Source of the DNA: Pseudomonas sp. F(2018)
Lineage (GTDB): Bacteria; Pseudomonadota; Gammaproteobacteria; Pseudomonadales; Pseudomonadaceae
NCBI RefSeq assembly: GCF_005508865.1
Contig: NZ_SCOM01000005.1
Span: forward strand, 124,001 to 188,000
Length of the DNA: 64,000 nt
Direction of reading: 5' to 3'
A program made the position numbers and the translations under genes. Of this stretch, positions 36,020-46,503 are shown piece after piece; the first letter of the stretch is position 1; each line of letters opens with the position of its first letter. Under the pieces are notes generated by a model. The model had not been told where the DNA came from and ran no database searches. It was given only the letters and a program-made list of their open reading frames with translations.

Positions 36020-36496
36020 ATGCTCGAGAGCTGCCAGAACGCCCAGGAACGCTGGGGCGGTGTACACCAGCTGATCGACCGCTGGCTGCAGGAACGTCAT
36101 GAGCTGGTGAGCGCTTTCGGTGGGCTCTGCGACAAACCTCAGGGCGTCGCCAACAACACCCAGGACGTGCAGCGCTTCTGCGAGATTCTGGTGGACTATG
36201 TCTCCGCCGGGCACTTCGAGGTCTACGAGCAGCTCACCGTCGAGGCCAAGGCCTTCGGTGATCAGCGTGGCCTGGAACTGGCCAAGCAGATCTACCCGCG
36301 CATCGAAGCCATCACCGAAGTGGCGCTGGCCTTCAATGATCGCTGTGACAACGGCGACTGCCGCGACGCCGCCTCCCTCAATGCCGAACTGAAACGCCTC
36401 GGGCAGTTGCTGCACGAGCGCTTCGAACTGGAAGATTGCCTGATCGAAGTGCTGCACAACTCCCATCAACACCAGGTCACTGCGACTCCGCTCTGA
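36020..36496 (+). CDS. algQ: AlgQ, Rsd-family anti-sigma-70 regulator
   Basis: A 158-residue helical protein that binds sigma-70. AlgQ (AlgR2) promotes alginate production in P. aeruginosa, and its E. coli homologue is Rsd. Conserved features are LIDRWLQERHELVSAF, VDYVSAGHFEVYEQL and the C-terminal LGQLLHERFELEDCLIEVL. AGTGAGGACATC precedes the start. A strong terminator follows. Neighbours dsbB, FKBP and algP keep the P. aeruginosa order. Confidence 0.93.
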   Translation: MLESCQNAQERWGGVHQLIDRWLQERHELVSAFGGLCDKPQGVANNTQDVQRFCEILVDYVSAGHFEVYEQLTVEAKAFGDQRGLELAKQIYPRIEAITEVALAFNDRCDNGDCRDAASLNAELKRLGQLLHERFELEDCLIEVLHNSHQHQVTATPL

Positions 36497-36510
36497 ATAG
36501 CGAGCCGCAC

Positions 36511-36540
36511 AAAAAAAGCCGCCTCTTCAGGCGGCTTTTT
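36511..36540. terminator. bidirectional Rho-independent terminator between algQ and the FKBP gene
   Basis: AAAAAGCCGCCT and AGGCGGCTTTTT form a twelve-pair stem with loop CTTC. The A-run and T-run on either side allow use by both convergent genes. Confidence 0.9.
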
Positions 36541-36559
36541 CATGGTCGGGCGATCACCA

Positions 36560-37198
36560 TCATTCGGCCACATCCAGCAGTTCCACCTCGAACACCAGGG
36601 GCGCATTCGGCGGAATCAGATCGCCGGCGCCTTCCTCGCCATAGGCCTGCGCGGCGGGAATCACCACACGCCAGCGCGCGCCGATCGGCATCTGCCGCAG
36701 CGCCGTTTGCCAACCGGGAATCAGGGCGCTGAGACGGAACCATTGCGCGCCTTCGCTCTGGTCGAACAGGCTGCCGTCGGCCAGCTCGCCGCGGTAATTC
36801 ACCTTCACCCGACTGTTCGCCGATGGCTTGCGTCCGCTGCCCACGCGTAGCTCGCGCACCAGTACGCCACCCTCCAGCTCGCGTACGCCGTACTGGGATT
36901 TTTCCTTGGCGAAGAAGCGCCCTTCGGCCATTCGCGTCTGCTCTTCGCGGCTCTGCGCCATGCGTTGTTCGTGGGCCTCGAGCAGGGCGTCGATGCGCTC
37001 CGGCGGCAGGCGCAGAGCCTCGCCGCGATAGGCCTGGCGCAGGCCCTGGAGCAGGGCATCCAGCGGTAGATCCGGTACTTCGCCGTGCAGTCTTTCGCCC
37101 AGTCGCGCACCCAGGCTGTAGGCCAGATCCTCGTCCTGATTCGCGGCCGGCGACAGGGCGGGAAGCAGGCACAACAGCAACAACGAATGACGCAACAT
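36560..37198 (-). CDS. FKBP-type peptidyl-prolyl isomerase
   Basis: A 212-residue exported prolyl isomerase. It has a short signal peptide (MLRHSLLLLCLLPALSPA), an N-terminal dimerisation domain with two helices, and the C-terminal FKBP domain with VKVNYRGELADGSLFD, FRLSALIPGWQTALRQMP and GDLIPPNAPLVFEVELLDV. The layout matches periplasmic FkpA/Mip proteins. It corresponds to PA5254 by position, from memory. It converges with algQ on a shared terminator. Confidence 0.9.
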   Translation of the reverse strand: MLRHSLLLLCLLPALSPAANQDEDLAYSLGARLGERLHGEVPDLPLDALLQGLRQAYRGEALRLPPERIDALLEAHEQRMAQSREEQTRMAEGRFFAKEKSQYGVRELEGGVLVRELRVGSGRKPSANSRVKVNYRGELADGSLFDQSEGAQWFRLSALIPGWQTALRQMPIGARWRVVIPAAQAYGEEGAGDLIPPNAPLVFEVELLDVAE

Positions 37199-37314
37199 GG
37201 TGGGAGTCTCCGCAGAATTTGTCGGCGATTATGCCTGTTGCCGAAGCGGGTGCTAGCGACCGGCGAGTCAGCCGTCTAGTATGGGGAGCACCAACGTCCG
37301 TTAGGAGGCACGCC

Positions 37315-38508
37315 ATGCCGACCAACAATAAGAAGTCCGTCAGCACCCCTTTGCATCTGCTTCAGCAACTCTCCCACAGCCTGCTCGAACATTTGGAAAA
37401 GGCCTGCGCGCAAGCTCTGGTCGACGCCGAAGAACTGCTCACCAAACTGGAAAAGCAGCGCGGCAAGGCGCAAGAAAAACTCCACGACACTCGCACCAAA
37501 CTGCAGGACGCTGCCAAGGCCGGCAAGGCCAAGGCGCAGGACAAGGCCAAGGCCGCCGTGGCCGAACTGGAAGACCTGCTCGCCAGCCTCAAGACCCGTC
37601 AGGCCGAGACCCGCGCCTACATCGTGCAGCTCAAGCGCGATGCCCAGGAGAGCCTGAAGCTCGCCCAGGGTGTGGGCAAGGTACGTGAGGCGGCGAACAA
37701 GGCACTCAGCAGCCGCGCCGTCGCCAGGACTGTGGTGAAGCCGGCAGCCAAACCGGCGGCGAAGAAAGCCCCCGCCAAGCCCGTCGCCAAGGCTGCAGCC
37801 AAATCTGCCGCCAAGGCCGCTGCAAAACCTGCTGCGAAGTCGGCCGCTAAGCCTGCTGCAAAAGCCGCGGCCAAACCGGCCAGCAAAGCCGCCGCCAAAC
37901 CTGCTGCCAAGACTGCGGCAAAACCGGCTGCCAAGCCGGTCGCGCAAAAGGCCGCCAGTGCAGCCAAACCCGCCGCCAAGCCTGCAGCCAAACCAGCCGC
38001 TAAGCCCGCTGCCAAACCTGCTGCGAAGAGCGCCGCCAAACCTGCGGCCAAGCCTGCTGCGAAGGCCGCCGCAAAACCGGCAGCCAAGCCAGCGGCCAAA
38101 CCCGCCGCTAAACCGGCCGCCAAGGCCCCGGCCAAAGCTGCTGCTGCCAAGGCTCCGGCCAAGGCCGCTGCCGCCAAGCCGGCCGCGAAGCCCGCAGCCA
38201 AACCGGCGGCCAAGGCTGCGGCGAAACCCGCTGCCAAGCCAGCGGCGGCCAAACCTGCGGCCAAGCCGGCAGTGAAAGCCGCGGCGAAGCCTGCCGCCAA
38301 ACCGGCTGCAAAACCTGCGGCGAAACCCGCTGTGAAGAAGCCGGTCGCAGCCAAGCCGGCGGCCGCCAAACCTGCCGCCAAGCCGGTAGCCAAACCGGCG
38401 GCCAAGCCTGCAGCGGCGAAACCGGCCGCACCGGCCAGCGCAGCCACGCCGACTCCGGCGCCTGTCGCACCGGTCGCCGGCAACGGCACCACCCCGCCCG
38501 GCGTCTAA
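37315..38508 (+). CDS. algP: AlgP, histone H1-like lysine/alanine/proline-repeat protein
   Basis: A 397-residue, very basic DNA-binding protein. The N-terminal 100 residues are helical (LHLLQQLSHSLLEHLEKA, LEDLLASLKTRQAETRAYIV). Residues ~142-372 are an array of KPAA and related repeats that resembles eukaryotic histone H1 tails. In P. aeruginosa AlgP (AlgR3) affects alginate expression and its repeats vary between strains. The start at 37315 follows TTAGGAGG. The gene overlaps the convergent TIGR02444 gene by 4 bases. Confidence 0.95.
   Translation: MPTNNKKSVSTPLHLLQQLSHSLLEHLEKACAQALVDAEELLTKLEKQRGKAQEKLHDTRTKLQDAAKAGKAKAQDKAKAAVAELEDLLASLKTRQAETRAYIVQLKRDAQESLKLAQGVGKVREAANKALSSRAVARTVVKPAAKPAAKKAPAKPVAKAAAKSAAKAAAKPAAKSAAKPAAKAAAKPASKAAAKPAAKTAAKPAAKPVAQKAASAAKPAAKPAAKPAAKPAAKPAAKSAAKPAAKPAAKAAAKPAAKPAAKPAAKPAAKAPAKAAAAKAPAKAAAAKPAAKPAAKPAAKAAAKPAAKPAAAKPAAKPAVKAAAKPAAKPAAKPAAKPAVKKPVAAKPAAAKPAAKPVAKPAAKPAAAKPAAPASAATPTPAPVAPVAGNGTTPPGV
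37738..38430 (+). repeat. KPAA-coding tandem repeat in algP
   Basis: About 231 codons of 4-residue units, mostly AAA/AAG-CC(N)-GC(N)-GC(N). The copies are not identical: AAPK, KPVA, KSAA and KAPA variants occur. This is a low-complexity array likely to gain or lose units by slipped replication or recombination. Confidence 0.9.
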
Positions 38509-38948
38509 GCCGGGTTGGCCGCGGCGCGCAGCAGTTCGCGCGCGTCGCGGTCGCTGACCAGCTGCTCCAACCAGGCCACGGCTTCGTCCGTGGCCTGCCA
38601 TTTCTGCGCTACCCCTTCCAGCCGCCTGAGCAGCTCCTGCTCGGCCTCCAGCTCCAGTGCCTTGACCTGCTCGCGCAGCCGCGCCTGGGCCGGGTCGCTC
38701 ACGCTGTCGGTCTTCCAGCCACGCCGGAGTTCGCGCAGTGGCTGCACCACCTGGCGCTGCCAGGGATCGGCGATACCGCGCAGCTGTTCGAGGAGCTGCG
38801 CGTCGCAGGCGACTCGTCGCCGCTCCAGCCATAGCGCGCAGAGCAGCAGGCAGACATCGGCACCTTCGTCCTGCAGGCGCAGACAGGTCCGTTCCACGCC
38901 GGGGCGCGCGTAGCAATAACTGGCAAAACTCCACAGGTCAGACGGCAT
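38505..38948 (-). CDS. TIGR02444 family protein
   Basis: A 147-residue cytoplasmic protein. It starts MPSDLWSFASYCYARPGVE, has LQDEGADVCLLLCALWLE and ends in a helical acidic-basic stretch (LREQVKALELEAEQELLRRL). This matches the TIGR02444 family of unknown function, found in Pseudomonas next to algP and the ABC-F gene. It is divergent from the ABC-F gene and converges with algP. Confidence 0.82.
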   Translation of the reverse strand: MPSDLWSFASYCYARPGVERTCLRLQDEGADVCLLLCALWLERRRVACDAQLLEQLRGIADPWQRQVVQPLRELRRGWKTDSVSDPAQARLREQVKALELEAEQELLRRLEGVAQKWQATDEAVAWLEQLVSDRDARELLRAAANPA

Positions 38949-38998
38949 GCGGCTCTCCGGGCTATGGTGGGGCGAAGCTGGTAGACTCCGCCGCCATC

Positions 38999-40911
<1,913 letters not shown>

Positions 40912-40912
<1 letters not shown>

Positions 40913-41451
40913 TGGAGGAGCTGGGTCTGCTCGCCGCCTGGCGCGAGCCGCTGGTGGTCGCCGCGCAGATACTGCTGATCCTGTGTCTGGCCTGGTTGGC
41001 GCAGCGCATCGTGACCCGCGGCATCACCCGCCTGGATGCCCGCTACACGCTGCTGCCGACGGAGATCCTGTTGCCGCTGCGCGGCCTGTTGCGCTGGCTG
41101 ATCGTCGGCAGCGCGGCGATGCTGGTGCTGGAGCGCCTGGGCGTGTCCGCCGAGGTGCTGTGGGCGGCGCTGACCGGCTTCGCCGCCGTCGCCGCGGTGG
41201 CCTTCTTCGCCATCTGGAGCGTGCTCTCCAACATGTTCTGCGCCCTGCTGATCTTCAGCATGGGCCCGTTCCGCATCGGCGATACGGTCGAGCTGCTCGA
41301 CGGTGGCGACAAGCCCGGCATCAAGGGCCGGGTGCTCGGCGTCAACCTGTTCTACACCACCCTGGAAGACCACGGCGCGGACGCCAGCGGCGGCCTGCTG
41401 CAGGTGCCCAACAGCCTGTTCTTCCAGAAGACCGTGCGCCGCTGGCGCTGA
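40912..41451 (+). CDS. MscS-like mechanosensitive channel, short form
   Basis: A 179-residue membrane protein. Two to three helices precede an MscS core: LTGFAAVAAVAFFAIWSVLSNMFCAL holds the pore-lining helix with Ala/Gly pattern, then MGPFRIGDTVELLD and NLFYTTLEDHGADASGG. It is far shorter than E. coli MscS (286), so the C-terminal cytoplasmic cage is missing. Its ATG shares the A of the ABC-F stop codon (TGATG), indicating coupled translation. TerC follows 34 bases downstream. Confidence 0.85.
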
Positions 41452-41485
41452 ACCCTTTCTCTCACTCTCTCGGAGCATCCCGCAG

Positions 41486-42244
41486 ATGGAATGGCTGACC
41501 AGCCCGGAAATCTGGGTCGCGTTTCTGACCCTGACCGCCTTGGAAATCGTCCTCGGCATCGACAACATCATCTTCATCTCGATCCTGGTCAGCCGCCTGC
41601 CGGCGGCCCAGCAGCCGAAGGCGCGCTTCTTCGGCCTGGCCCTGGCGATGGGCACGCGCATCCTGCTGCTGTTGTCGATCACCTGGGTCATGCAGCTCAC
41701 CAACGACCTGTTCCACCTGTTCGGCCAGGGCATTTCCGGGCGTGACCTGATCCTGTTCTTCGGCGGCCTGTTCCTGCTGTTCAAGAGCACCATGGAAATC
41801 TTCCATAGCCTGGAGGGTGCCGAGGAGGCCCAGCAGGGTGGCGGCAAGGCCCGTGGCTTCATGGGCATCATCATCCAGATCGCCATCATCGACATCGTCT
41901 TCAGCCTGGACTCGGTGATCACCGCCGTCGGCCTGGTGCAGCACGTGCCGGTGATGGTCGCCGCCATCGTCATCTCGGTCCTGGTGATGATGCTGTCGGC
42001 CAGCACCATCAGCTCCTTCATCGACAAGCATCCGTCGCTGAAGATCCTCGCCCTGTCGTTCCTCATCGTGGTCGGCACCGTGCTGATCGCCGAGGCCTTC
42101 GAGGTCCACGTGCCGAAGGGCTACGTCTACTTCGCCATGGCCTTCTCCCTGGCCGTGGAAGCGATCAACATCCGCATCCGTGGTGCCATGGCGCGGCGCA
42201 AGGACAGCGAACCGGTACAGTTGCGCAAGGGTTCGCCGGACTGA
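41486..42244 (+). CDS. TerC family integral membrane protein
   Basis: A 252-residue inner-membrane protein with about seven helices. Family signatures are LTALEIVLGIDNIIFISIL near the N terminus and IIDIVFSLDSVITAVGLVQ, which carry the conserved acidic residues. Homologues (Alx, TerC, MeeF/MeeY) export manganese or load metalloproteins. The substrate here is inferred. ATGs upstream in the mscS-like gene were not used because the GGAGC site fits this start. Confidence 0.88.
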   Translation: MEWLTSPEIWVAFLTLTALEIVLGIDNIIFISILVSRLPAAQQPKARFFGLALAMGTRILLLLSITWVMQLTNDLFHLFGQGISGRDLILFFGGLFLLFKSTMEIFHSLEGAEEAQQGGGKARGFMGIIIQIAIIDIVFSLDSVITAVGLVQHVPVMVAAIVISVLVMMLSASTISSFIDKHPSLKILALSFLIVVGTVLIAEAFEVHVPKGYVYFAMAFSLAVEAINIRIRGAMARRKDSEPVQLRKGSPD

Positions 42245-42317
42245 CTGATACTGTGCAGCGTTGAAGCGGAGGGGTAGGCTGAAAGGCCTGCCCCTTTTGC
42301 TTTCCGAGGTACTCGCC

Positions 42318-42950
42318 ATGGCTCTCGACACCTGGCTCGCTTTCTTCGTCGCCTGCTGGGTGATCAGCCTGTCGCCGGGTGCCGGCGCCATCGCCTCGAT
42401 GTCCAGCGGCCTGCAGTACGGTTTCTGGCGCGGCTACTGGAACGCCCTCGGCCTGCAGATCGGCCTGGCCCTGCAGATCGCCGTCGTCGCCGCCGGCGTC
42501 GGTGCCATCCTCTCCGCCTCGGCCCTGGCCTTCAGCCTGATCAAGTGGTTCGGCGTGGCCTACCTGGTGTGGCTGGCCATCGCCCAGTGGCGCGCGCTGC
42601 CCAGTGACCTGGCCACTGGTGCCGCCGAGCGCCCCATCGGCCGGCCGCTGACCCTGGTGCTGCGTGGCTTCCTGGTCAACGCCAGCAACCCCAAGGCGGT
42701 GGTGTTCATGCTCGCCGTGCTGCCACAGTTCATCCATCCGCAGGAGCCGCTGCTGCCGCAGTACCTGATCATGGGCGTGACCATGATCGTGGTCGACCTG
42801 ATCGTCATGGCCGGCTACACCGGCCTGGCCTCCCGCGTGCTGCGCGCCCTGCGCACGCCGCGTCAGCAGCGCCTGATGAACCGCACCTTCGCCGGCCTGT
42901 TCGTCGGCGCCGCCGCGTTGCTGGCCACGGTCCGCCGCGCCCCGGTGTAA
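42318..42950 (+). CDS. LysE/RhtB family amino acid exporter
   Basis: A 210-residue inner-membrane protein with six expected helices. It opens with FFVACWVISLSPGAGAIASMSSG, the LysE-family N-terminal motif, and has FLVNASNPKAVVFMLAVLPQF, the conserved second motif. It probably exports an amino acid such as homoserine or threonine (family inference). AGGT precedes the ATG weakly. Confidence 0.88.
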   Translation: MALDTWLAFFVACWVISLSPGAGAIASMSSGLQYGFWRGYWNALGLQIGLALQIAVVAAGVGAILSASALAFSLIKWFGVAYLVWLAIAQWRALPSDLATGAAERPIGRPLTLVLRGFLVNASNPKAVVFMLAVLPQFIHPQEPLLPQYLIMGVTMIVVDLIVMAGYTGLASRVLRALRTPRQQRLMNRTFAGLFVGAAALLATVRRAPV

Positions 42951-42955
42951 GCGAC

Positions 42956-42972
42956 TCGAACAGACTGTTCGA
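42956..42972. promoter_or_regulatory. 17-bp perfect palindrome upstream of the FTR1 fusion gene
   Basis: TCGAACAG-A-CTGTTCGA has eight-base arms with one central base. It lies 88 bases upstream of the FTR1 gene and 6 bases after the LysE stop codon. It is not GC-rich and no T-run follows, so an operator for an unknown regulator is more likely than a terminator. It does not match the Fur box. Confidence 0.5.
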
Positions 42973-43059
42973 ACTCTTGTTACAGGATGTGTCGGTTTCT
43001 GCTTGAGTGAAGTCGTTAGCCAGGCAACAATTCGCATTCCGCTCTTCCGGGATGCCCCG

Positions 43060-44676
43060 ATGTCTGCCCTCCGCCTCATGCGTTTCTGCCTGCTGCCCCT
43101 GCTCATGCTGAGCAGCCTGTCCGCCCTGGCCCAGCCCGTCGTACCGGCCATCACCCCCGATCCGGGCCGCGGCGCGCCGCTCTACGCACAGCACTGCGCC
43201 GTGTGTCACGGCGATGCCGGTGCCGGTGACGGTCCCGCCGCCCTCGGCCTGGAACCGCCGCCCGGCGACCTGCGCGACGCTGCGCGGCTGGACCGCCTGA
43301 GCCTGCACGACCTGTTCGTGGTGATCGGCCAGGGCAGGGACGGCAGCGACATGCCGGCCTTCGCCGACCAGCTGGACGAGCGCCAGCGCTGGGACCTGGC
43401 CAGCTATATCGCCGGTTTCTCCGCCGCGCCGGTGGCGGCCGCGAGCAAGCCCTTCGCCCTGGCCGACCTGGCCGGCAAGACCCCGGCCGAAGTGGCCGCG
43501 AGTGGTGGCGACGTGGCCGCCTTCCGCGCCCAGCGCGCCCATCCGCCGCTGCAGCAGCGTGGCCCGGGCGAGCTGATCGAGCACACCCGCAGCACCCTGC
43601 AGCAGAGCCTGCAGGCCTATCGCGCCGGCGAGCACGAGCAGGCCTTCGACCTCTCCGTCGGCGCCTACCTGGAAGGTTTCGAGCTGGTCGAGGGTGCCCT
43701 CGACAACCTCGACCCGCAGCAACGCAAGATCACCGAGAAGGCGCTGATGGCCTACCGGCAGGGACTGCAGGACGGCGTCACGCTGGCGCAGGCGGAGCAG
43801 GCCCTGGCCGTCGCCACGGCCGAGCTGGACAGGTCCGCCGCGCTGCTCGCCGACGGCGCGATGAGCGACTCGCTGAGCTTCTTCTCCAGCCTGCTGATCC
43901 TCCTGCGCGAAGGCCTGGAGGCGATCCTGGTGCTGGCGGCGATCCTCGCCTTCCTGCGCAACACCGGCCAGCAGCAGGCCGCGCGCAGCGTGCACATCGG
44001 CTGGGGCCTGGCGCTGCTGGCCGGCTTCGCCACCTGGGCGGTGGCGGCCTACCTGATCGATATCAGCGGCGCCCAGCGCGAGCTGCTGGAAGGCGCCACC
44101 GCGTTGTTCGCCAGCGTGGTGCTGCTGTGGGTCGGCGTGTGGATGCACGACCGCCGGCATGCGGCGGCCTGGCAGGACTACATCAAGAGCAGCCTGGTCG
44201 GCGGCGGCGGGCGCTTCGGCTTCGCCGTGCTGGCGTTCTTCTCGGTGTACCGCGAGCTGTTCGAGGTCATCCTGTTCTACGAAACCCTGTGGCTGCAGGC
44301 CGGCCCCGCCGGCCATGGCATGGTCCTGGCCGGTGCCGCCTGCGCCCTGGTCGTGCTGCTCGGCCTGGCCTGGGTGATCCTGCGTGGCTCGCGCAAGCTG
44401 CCGCTGGCCGCCTTCTTCAGCGCCAACGCCGTGCTGCTCTGCGTGCTCTCGGTGGTGTTCGCCGGCCATGGCGTGGCGGCCCTGCAGGAAGCCGGCGTGC
44501 TCGGCACGCGACCGGTGGCATTCTTCGAATTCGACTGGCTGGGCATCCATGCCGACGCCTGGAGCCTCTGCGCCCAGGCCCTCGCCCTGGCCGGCATCGC
44601 CACCCTCTACGGGCGCAGCTGGCTGGGTGAGCGGCGCCGCGTGGCAGCGGCTACCATGCCGGCCTCGTCCGAATAA
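43060..44676 (+). CDS. cytochrome c - FTR1 iron permease fusion
   Basis: A 538-residue protein. A signal peptide (LLPLLMLSSLSALAQ) leads to a periplasmic cytochrome c domain with heme motif CAVCH (Cys46, Cys49, His50) and a likely Met ligand in GSDMPAF. The C-terminal half is an FTR1-type permease with seven helices and the two REXXE iron motifs: REGLE at residue 283 and RELFE at 398. Such fusions probably oxidise and import ferrous iron. The start at 43060 is chosen over longer versions because it begins the signal peptide. Confidence 0.87.
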   Translation: MSALRLMRFCLLPLLMLSSLSALAQPVVPAITPDPGRGAPLYAQHCAVCHGDAGAGDGPAALGLEPPPGDLRDAARLDRLSLHDLFVVIGQGRDGSDMPAFADQLDERQRWDLASYIAGFSAAPVAAASKPFALADLAGKTPAEVAASGGDVAAFRAQRAHPPLQQRGPGELIEHTRSTLQQSLQAYRAGEHEQAFDLSVGAYLEGFELVEGALDNLDPQQRKITEKALMAYRQGLQDGVTLAQAEQALAVATAELDRSAALLADGAMSDSLSFFSSLLILLREGLEAILVLAAILAFLRNTGQQQAARSVHIGWGLALLAGFATWAVAAYLIDISGAQRELLEGATALFASVVLLWVGVWMHDRRHAAAWQDYIKSSLVGGGGRFGFAVLAFFSVYRELFEVILFYETLWLQAGPAGHGMVLAGAACALVVLLGLAWVILRGSRKLPLAAFFSANAVLLCVLSVVFAGHGVAALQEAGVLGTRPVAFFEFDWLGIHADAWSLCAQALALAGIATLYGRSWLGERRRVAAATMPASSE

Positions 44677-44687
44677 GAGTGCCGAAG

Positions 44688-45137
44688 ATGCGTGTATGGA
44701 TCGACGCCGATGCCTGCCCCCGGCTGGCCCGTGACCAGCTGGTGAAGTTCGCCCTCAAGCGCGGCTTCGAGGTGGTGCTGGTGGCCGGGCAGGCCGTGGC
44801 CAGGCCGAACTTCGCCTGCGTGAAGCTGGTGGTGGTGCCGAGCGGCCCGGATGCGGCGGACGATTATCTGGTGGAGCACGCCGTGCCCGGCGAGCTGGTG
44901 ATCTGCAGCGACATCCCGCTGGCCGACCGCCTGGTGAAGAAGGGCGTGGCGGCGCTGGACCCGCGCGGCCGCGAATTCGACGAGCGCAACATGGGCGACA
45001 AGCTGGCCACCCGTAACCTGTTCGCCGATCTGCGTGACCAGGGGCAGATGGGCGGCGGCCAGGCCGCCTACTCGGAGAAGGACCGCCAGGCCTTCGCCAA
45101 TGCGCTGGATCGCATCCTGACCCGCCTGATGAAGTAG
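44688..45137 (+). CDS. UPF0178 family protein YaiI
   Basis: A 149-residue PIN-like protein of unknown function. Motifs are MRVWIDADACPRLARDQL with an acidic pair and VICSDIPLADRLVKKGVAALDPRGREF. The ATG at 44688 follows GAGTGCCGAAG; a GTG at 44679 would add three residues. It starts 11 bases after the FTR1 fusion gene. Its stop codon TAG is the first three bases of the 57-bp repeat at 45135. Confidence 0.87.
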   Translation: MRVWIDADACPRLARDQLVKFALKRGFEVVLVAGQAVARPNFACVKLVVVPSGPDAADDYLVEHAVPGELVICSDIPLADRLVKKGVAALDPRGREFDERNMGDKLATRNLFADLRDQGQMGGGQAAYSEKDRQAFANALDRILTRLMK

Positions 45138-45191
45138 CCCGGATGCAATCCGGGGGCGGAGTTGCCTGTTTCCCGGATTGCATCCGGGCTA
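45135..45191. repeat. 57-bp dispersed palindromic element, copy 2
   Basis: It begins TAGCCCGGATGCAATCCGGG and ends CATCCGGGCTA. It differs from the copy at 3288 at three positions by eye. The first three bases are the yaiI stop codon. Confidence 0.85.
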
Positions 45192-45229
45192 CTCGCTGCT
45201 CCGAGTCGCCTGAGGCGCCCTCACCCTAG

Positions 45230-45249
45230 CCCTCTCCGGAGGGAGAGGG
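45230..45249. repeat. short inverted repeat common in Pseudomonas intergenic DNA
   Basis: CCCTCTCC-GGAG-GGAGAGGG, eight-pair stem with a four-base loop, preceded by CCCTCACCCTAG. It lies 20 bases before the stop codon of the convergent thioesterase gene. Confidence 0.6.
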
Positions 45250-45268
45250 AACAGATCAGCTCCGCGGG

Positions 45269-45736
45269 CTACCCGCACAGATAGGTGCCGGTACCCACCG
45301 CCACCAAGGTGCCGTCATCGCTGTGCAGTTCGGTGCGCACCACCGCCACCTTGTTGCCCGAGCGCAGCAGCACCGCCGTGGCGGTGAAGGCCTGGCCGCG
45401 GCCGGGGCGCAGGTAATCGACGCGCAGGTCGATGGTGCCGAGCTTGGCCAGGCGCGCCATGCGCTCGTTGGCCGGCAGGTGCTGGTGGCGCTCGAAGGCG
45501 CCGATCAGCGCCATGGCGCCGCCGGCCACGTCGAGCAGCGAGGAGATCACCCCGCCGTGGAGGATGCCCTGGACGAAGTTGCCGATCAGCTCGGGCTTCA
45601 TCGGCAGGCTCATCACCACCTTGTCGACGCTCAGCTCTTCCAGGCGAATGCCCAGTACCTGGTTGAAGGGGATGCGCTGGAAGAAGCTGGCGACGGCGTC
45701 GCGCAGCTCGGTGGTGAGTTCGAAGGGTTGTTGCAT
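45269..45736 (-). CDS. hotdog-fold thioesterase (PaaI/YiiD-like)
   Basis: A 155-residue protein with a hotdog thioesterase core. The segment LIGNFVQGILHGGVISSLLDVAGGAMAL carries the helix with HGG, and LGTIDLRVDYLRPGRG and NKVAVVRTELHS follow in the sheet. Start ATG at 45736; an upstream reading adds residues without a ribosome site. It probably hydrolyses acyl-CoA esters, substrate unknown. Confidence 0.85.
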   Translation of the reverse strand: MQQPFELTTELRDAVASFFQRIPFNQVLGIRLEELSVDKVVMSLPMKPELIGNFVQGILHGGVISSLLDVAGGAMALIGAFERHQHLPANERMARLAKLGTIDLRVDYLRPGRGQAFTATAVLLRSGNKVAVVRTELHSDDGTLVAVGTGTYLCG

Positions 45737-45831
45737 GGGGCGGTCTGTCCTGCGGGTCGAGGGCCCCACGCTGCCGCAGTTCGGCGGCGCTGGCCAGGGG
45801 CGCGGCGGGTGTGCCGCGCACTATGGCCGTA

Positions 45832-46503
45832 TCAGCCTTGCGCCGGCTGGGCCAGCTCCAGCACGCGGTCGACCAGCTTGTTGATGCCGGCGGCGGCCTC
45901 GGCGATGGACTCGGCGAGCATGTAGGCCGGGGTGCTGACCAGCTTGCGCTCGGTGTCCTCGACTATGTCTTCCACCGTGCACTCGACGTGCTGGCCGCCC
46001 ATGGCGGTGAGGCCGGAGACGGCGGGGTCGTCCTCGGCGCCCAGGGTGCAGGTCACGCCTTCGCCGTAGATCTTCGCCGCCAGGGCCGGCGCGATGCAGA
46101 TCAGGCCGACCGGCTTGCCGGCCTGGGCGAAGGCCTGGGCGGCGGCCAGGACGTCCGGCTGCACGCTGCAGCCGGCGCCTTCCACGGCGAAGTTGGAGAG
46201 GTTCTTGGCCACACCGAAGCCGCCCGGCAGGATCAGCGCATCGAACTGCTCGGCCTTCAGTTCGCGCACGTCCATCACGTCGCCGCGAGCGATGCGCGCC
46301 GCCTCGGTGAGCACGTTGCGGCTCTCCGGCATTTCCTCGCCGGTGAGGTGGTTGATTACATGCATCTGCACCACGTTGGGGGCGAAGCATTGCACCTGGG
46401 CGCCGCGCTGATCCAGGCGCAGCAGGGTGATCACGCTTTCGTGGATTTCCGCGCCGTCGTAGACGCCACAGCCGGAAAGGATGACCGCGACTCGTTTGTG
46501 CAT
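45832..46503 (-). CDS. elbB: ElbB, glyoxalase/DJ-1-PfpI family protein
   Basis: A 223-residue protein. The opening VAVILSGCGVYDGAEIHESV and the segment LILPGGFGVAKNLSNFAVEG, with GLICIAPALAAKI carrying the elbow cysteine, match ElbB (YhbL). E. coli ElbB has low glyoxalase activity and is linked to isoprenoid synthesis. GGAG precedes the ATG at 46503; ATG at 46515 would add four residues. It is divergent from the fatty acid hydroxylase family gene. Confidence 0.9.
   Translation of the reverse strand: MHKRVAVILSGCGVYDGAEIHESVITLLRLDQRGAQVQCFAPNVVQMHVINHLTGEEMPESRNVLTEAARIARGDVMDVRELKAEQFDALILPGGFGVAKNLSNFAVEGAGCSVQPDVLAAAQAFAQAGKPVGLICIAPALAAKIYGEGVTCTLGAEDDPAVSGLTAMGGQHVECTVEDIVEDTERKLVSTPAYMLAESIAEAAAGINKLVDRVLELAQPAQG

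Noticed and set aside
42956..42972. LexA (Cheo-type) box
   Set aside because: The palindrome has GAAC-N5-GTTC rather than the N4 spacing of the Cheo box, and proteobacterial LexA uses CTGT-N8-ACAG. Kept only as an unassigned palindrome.
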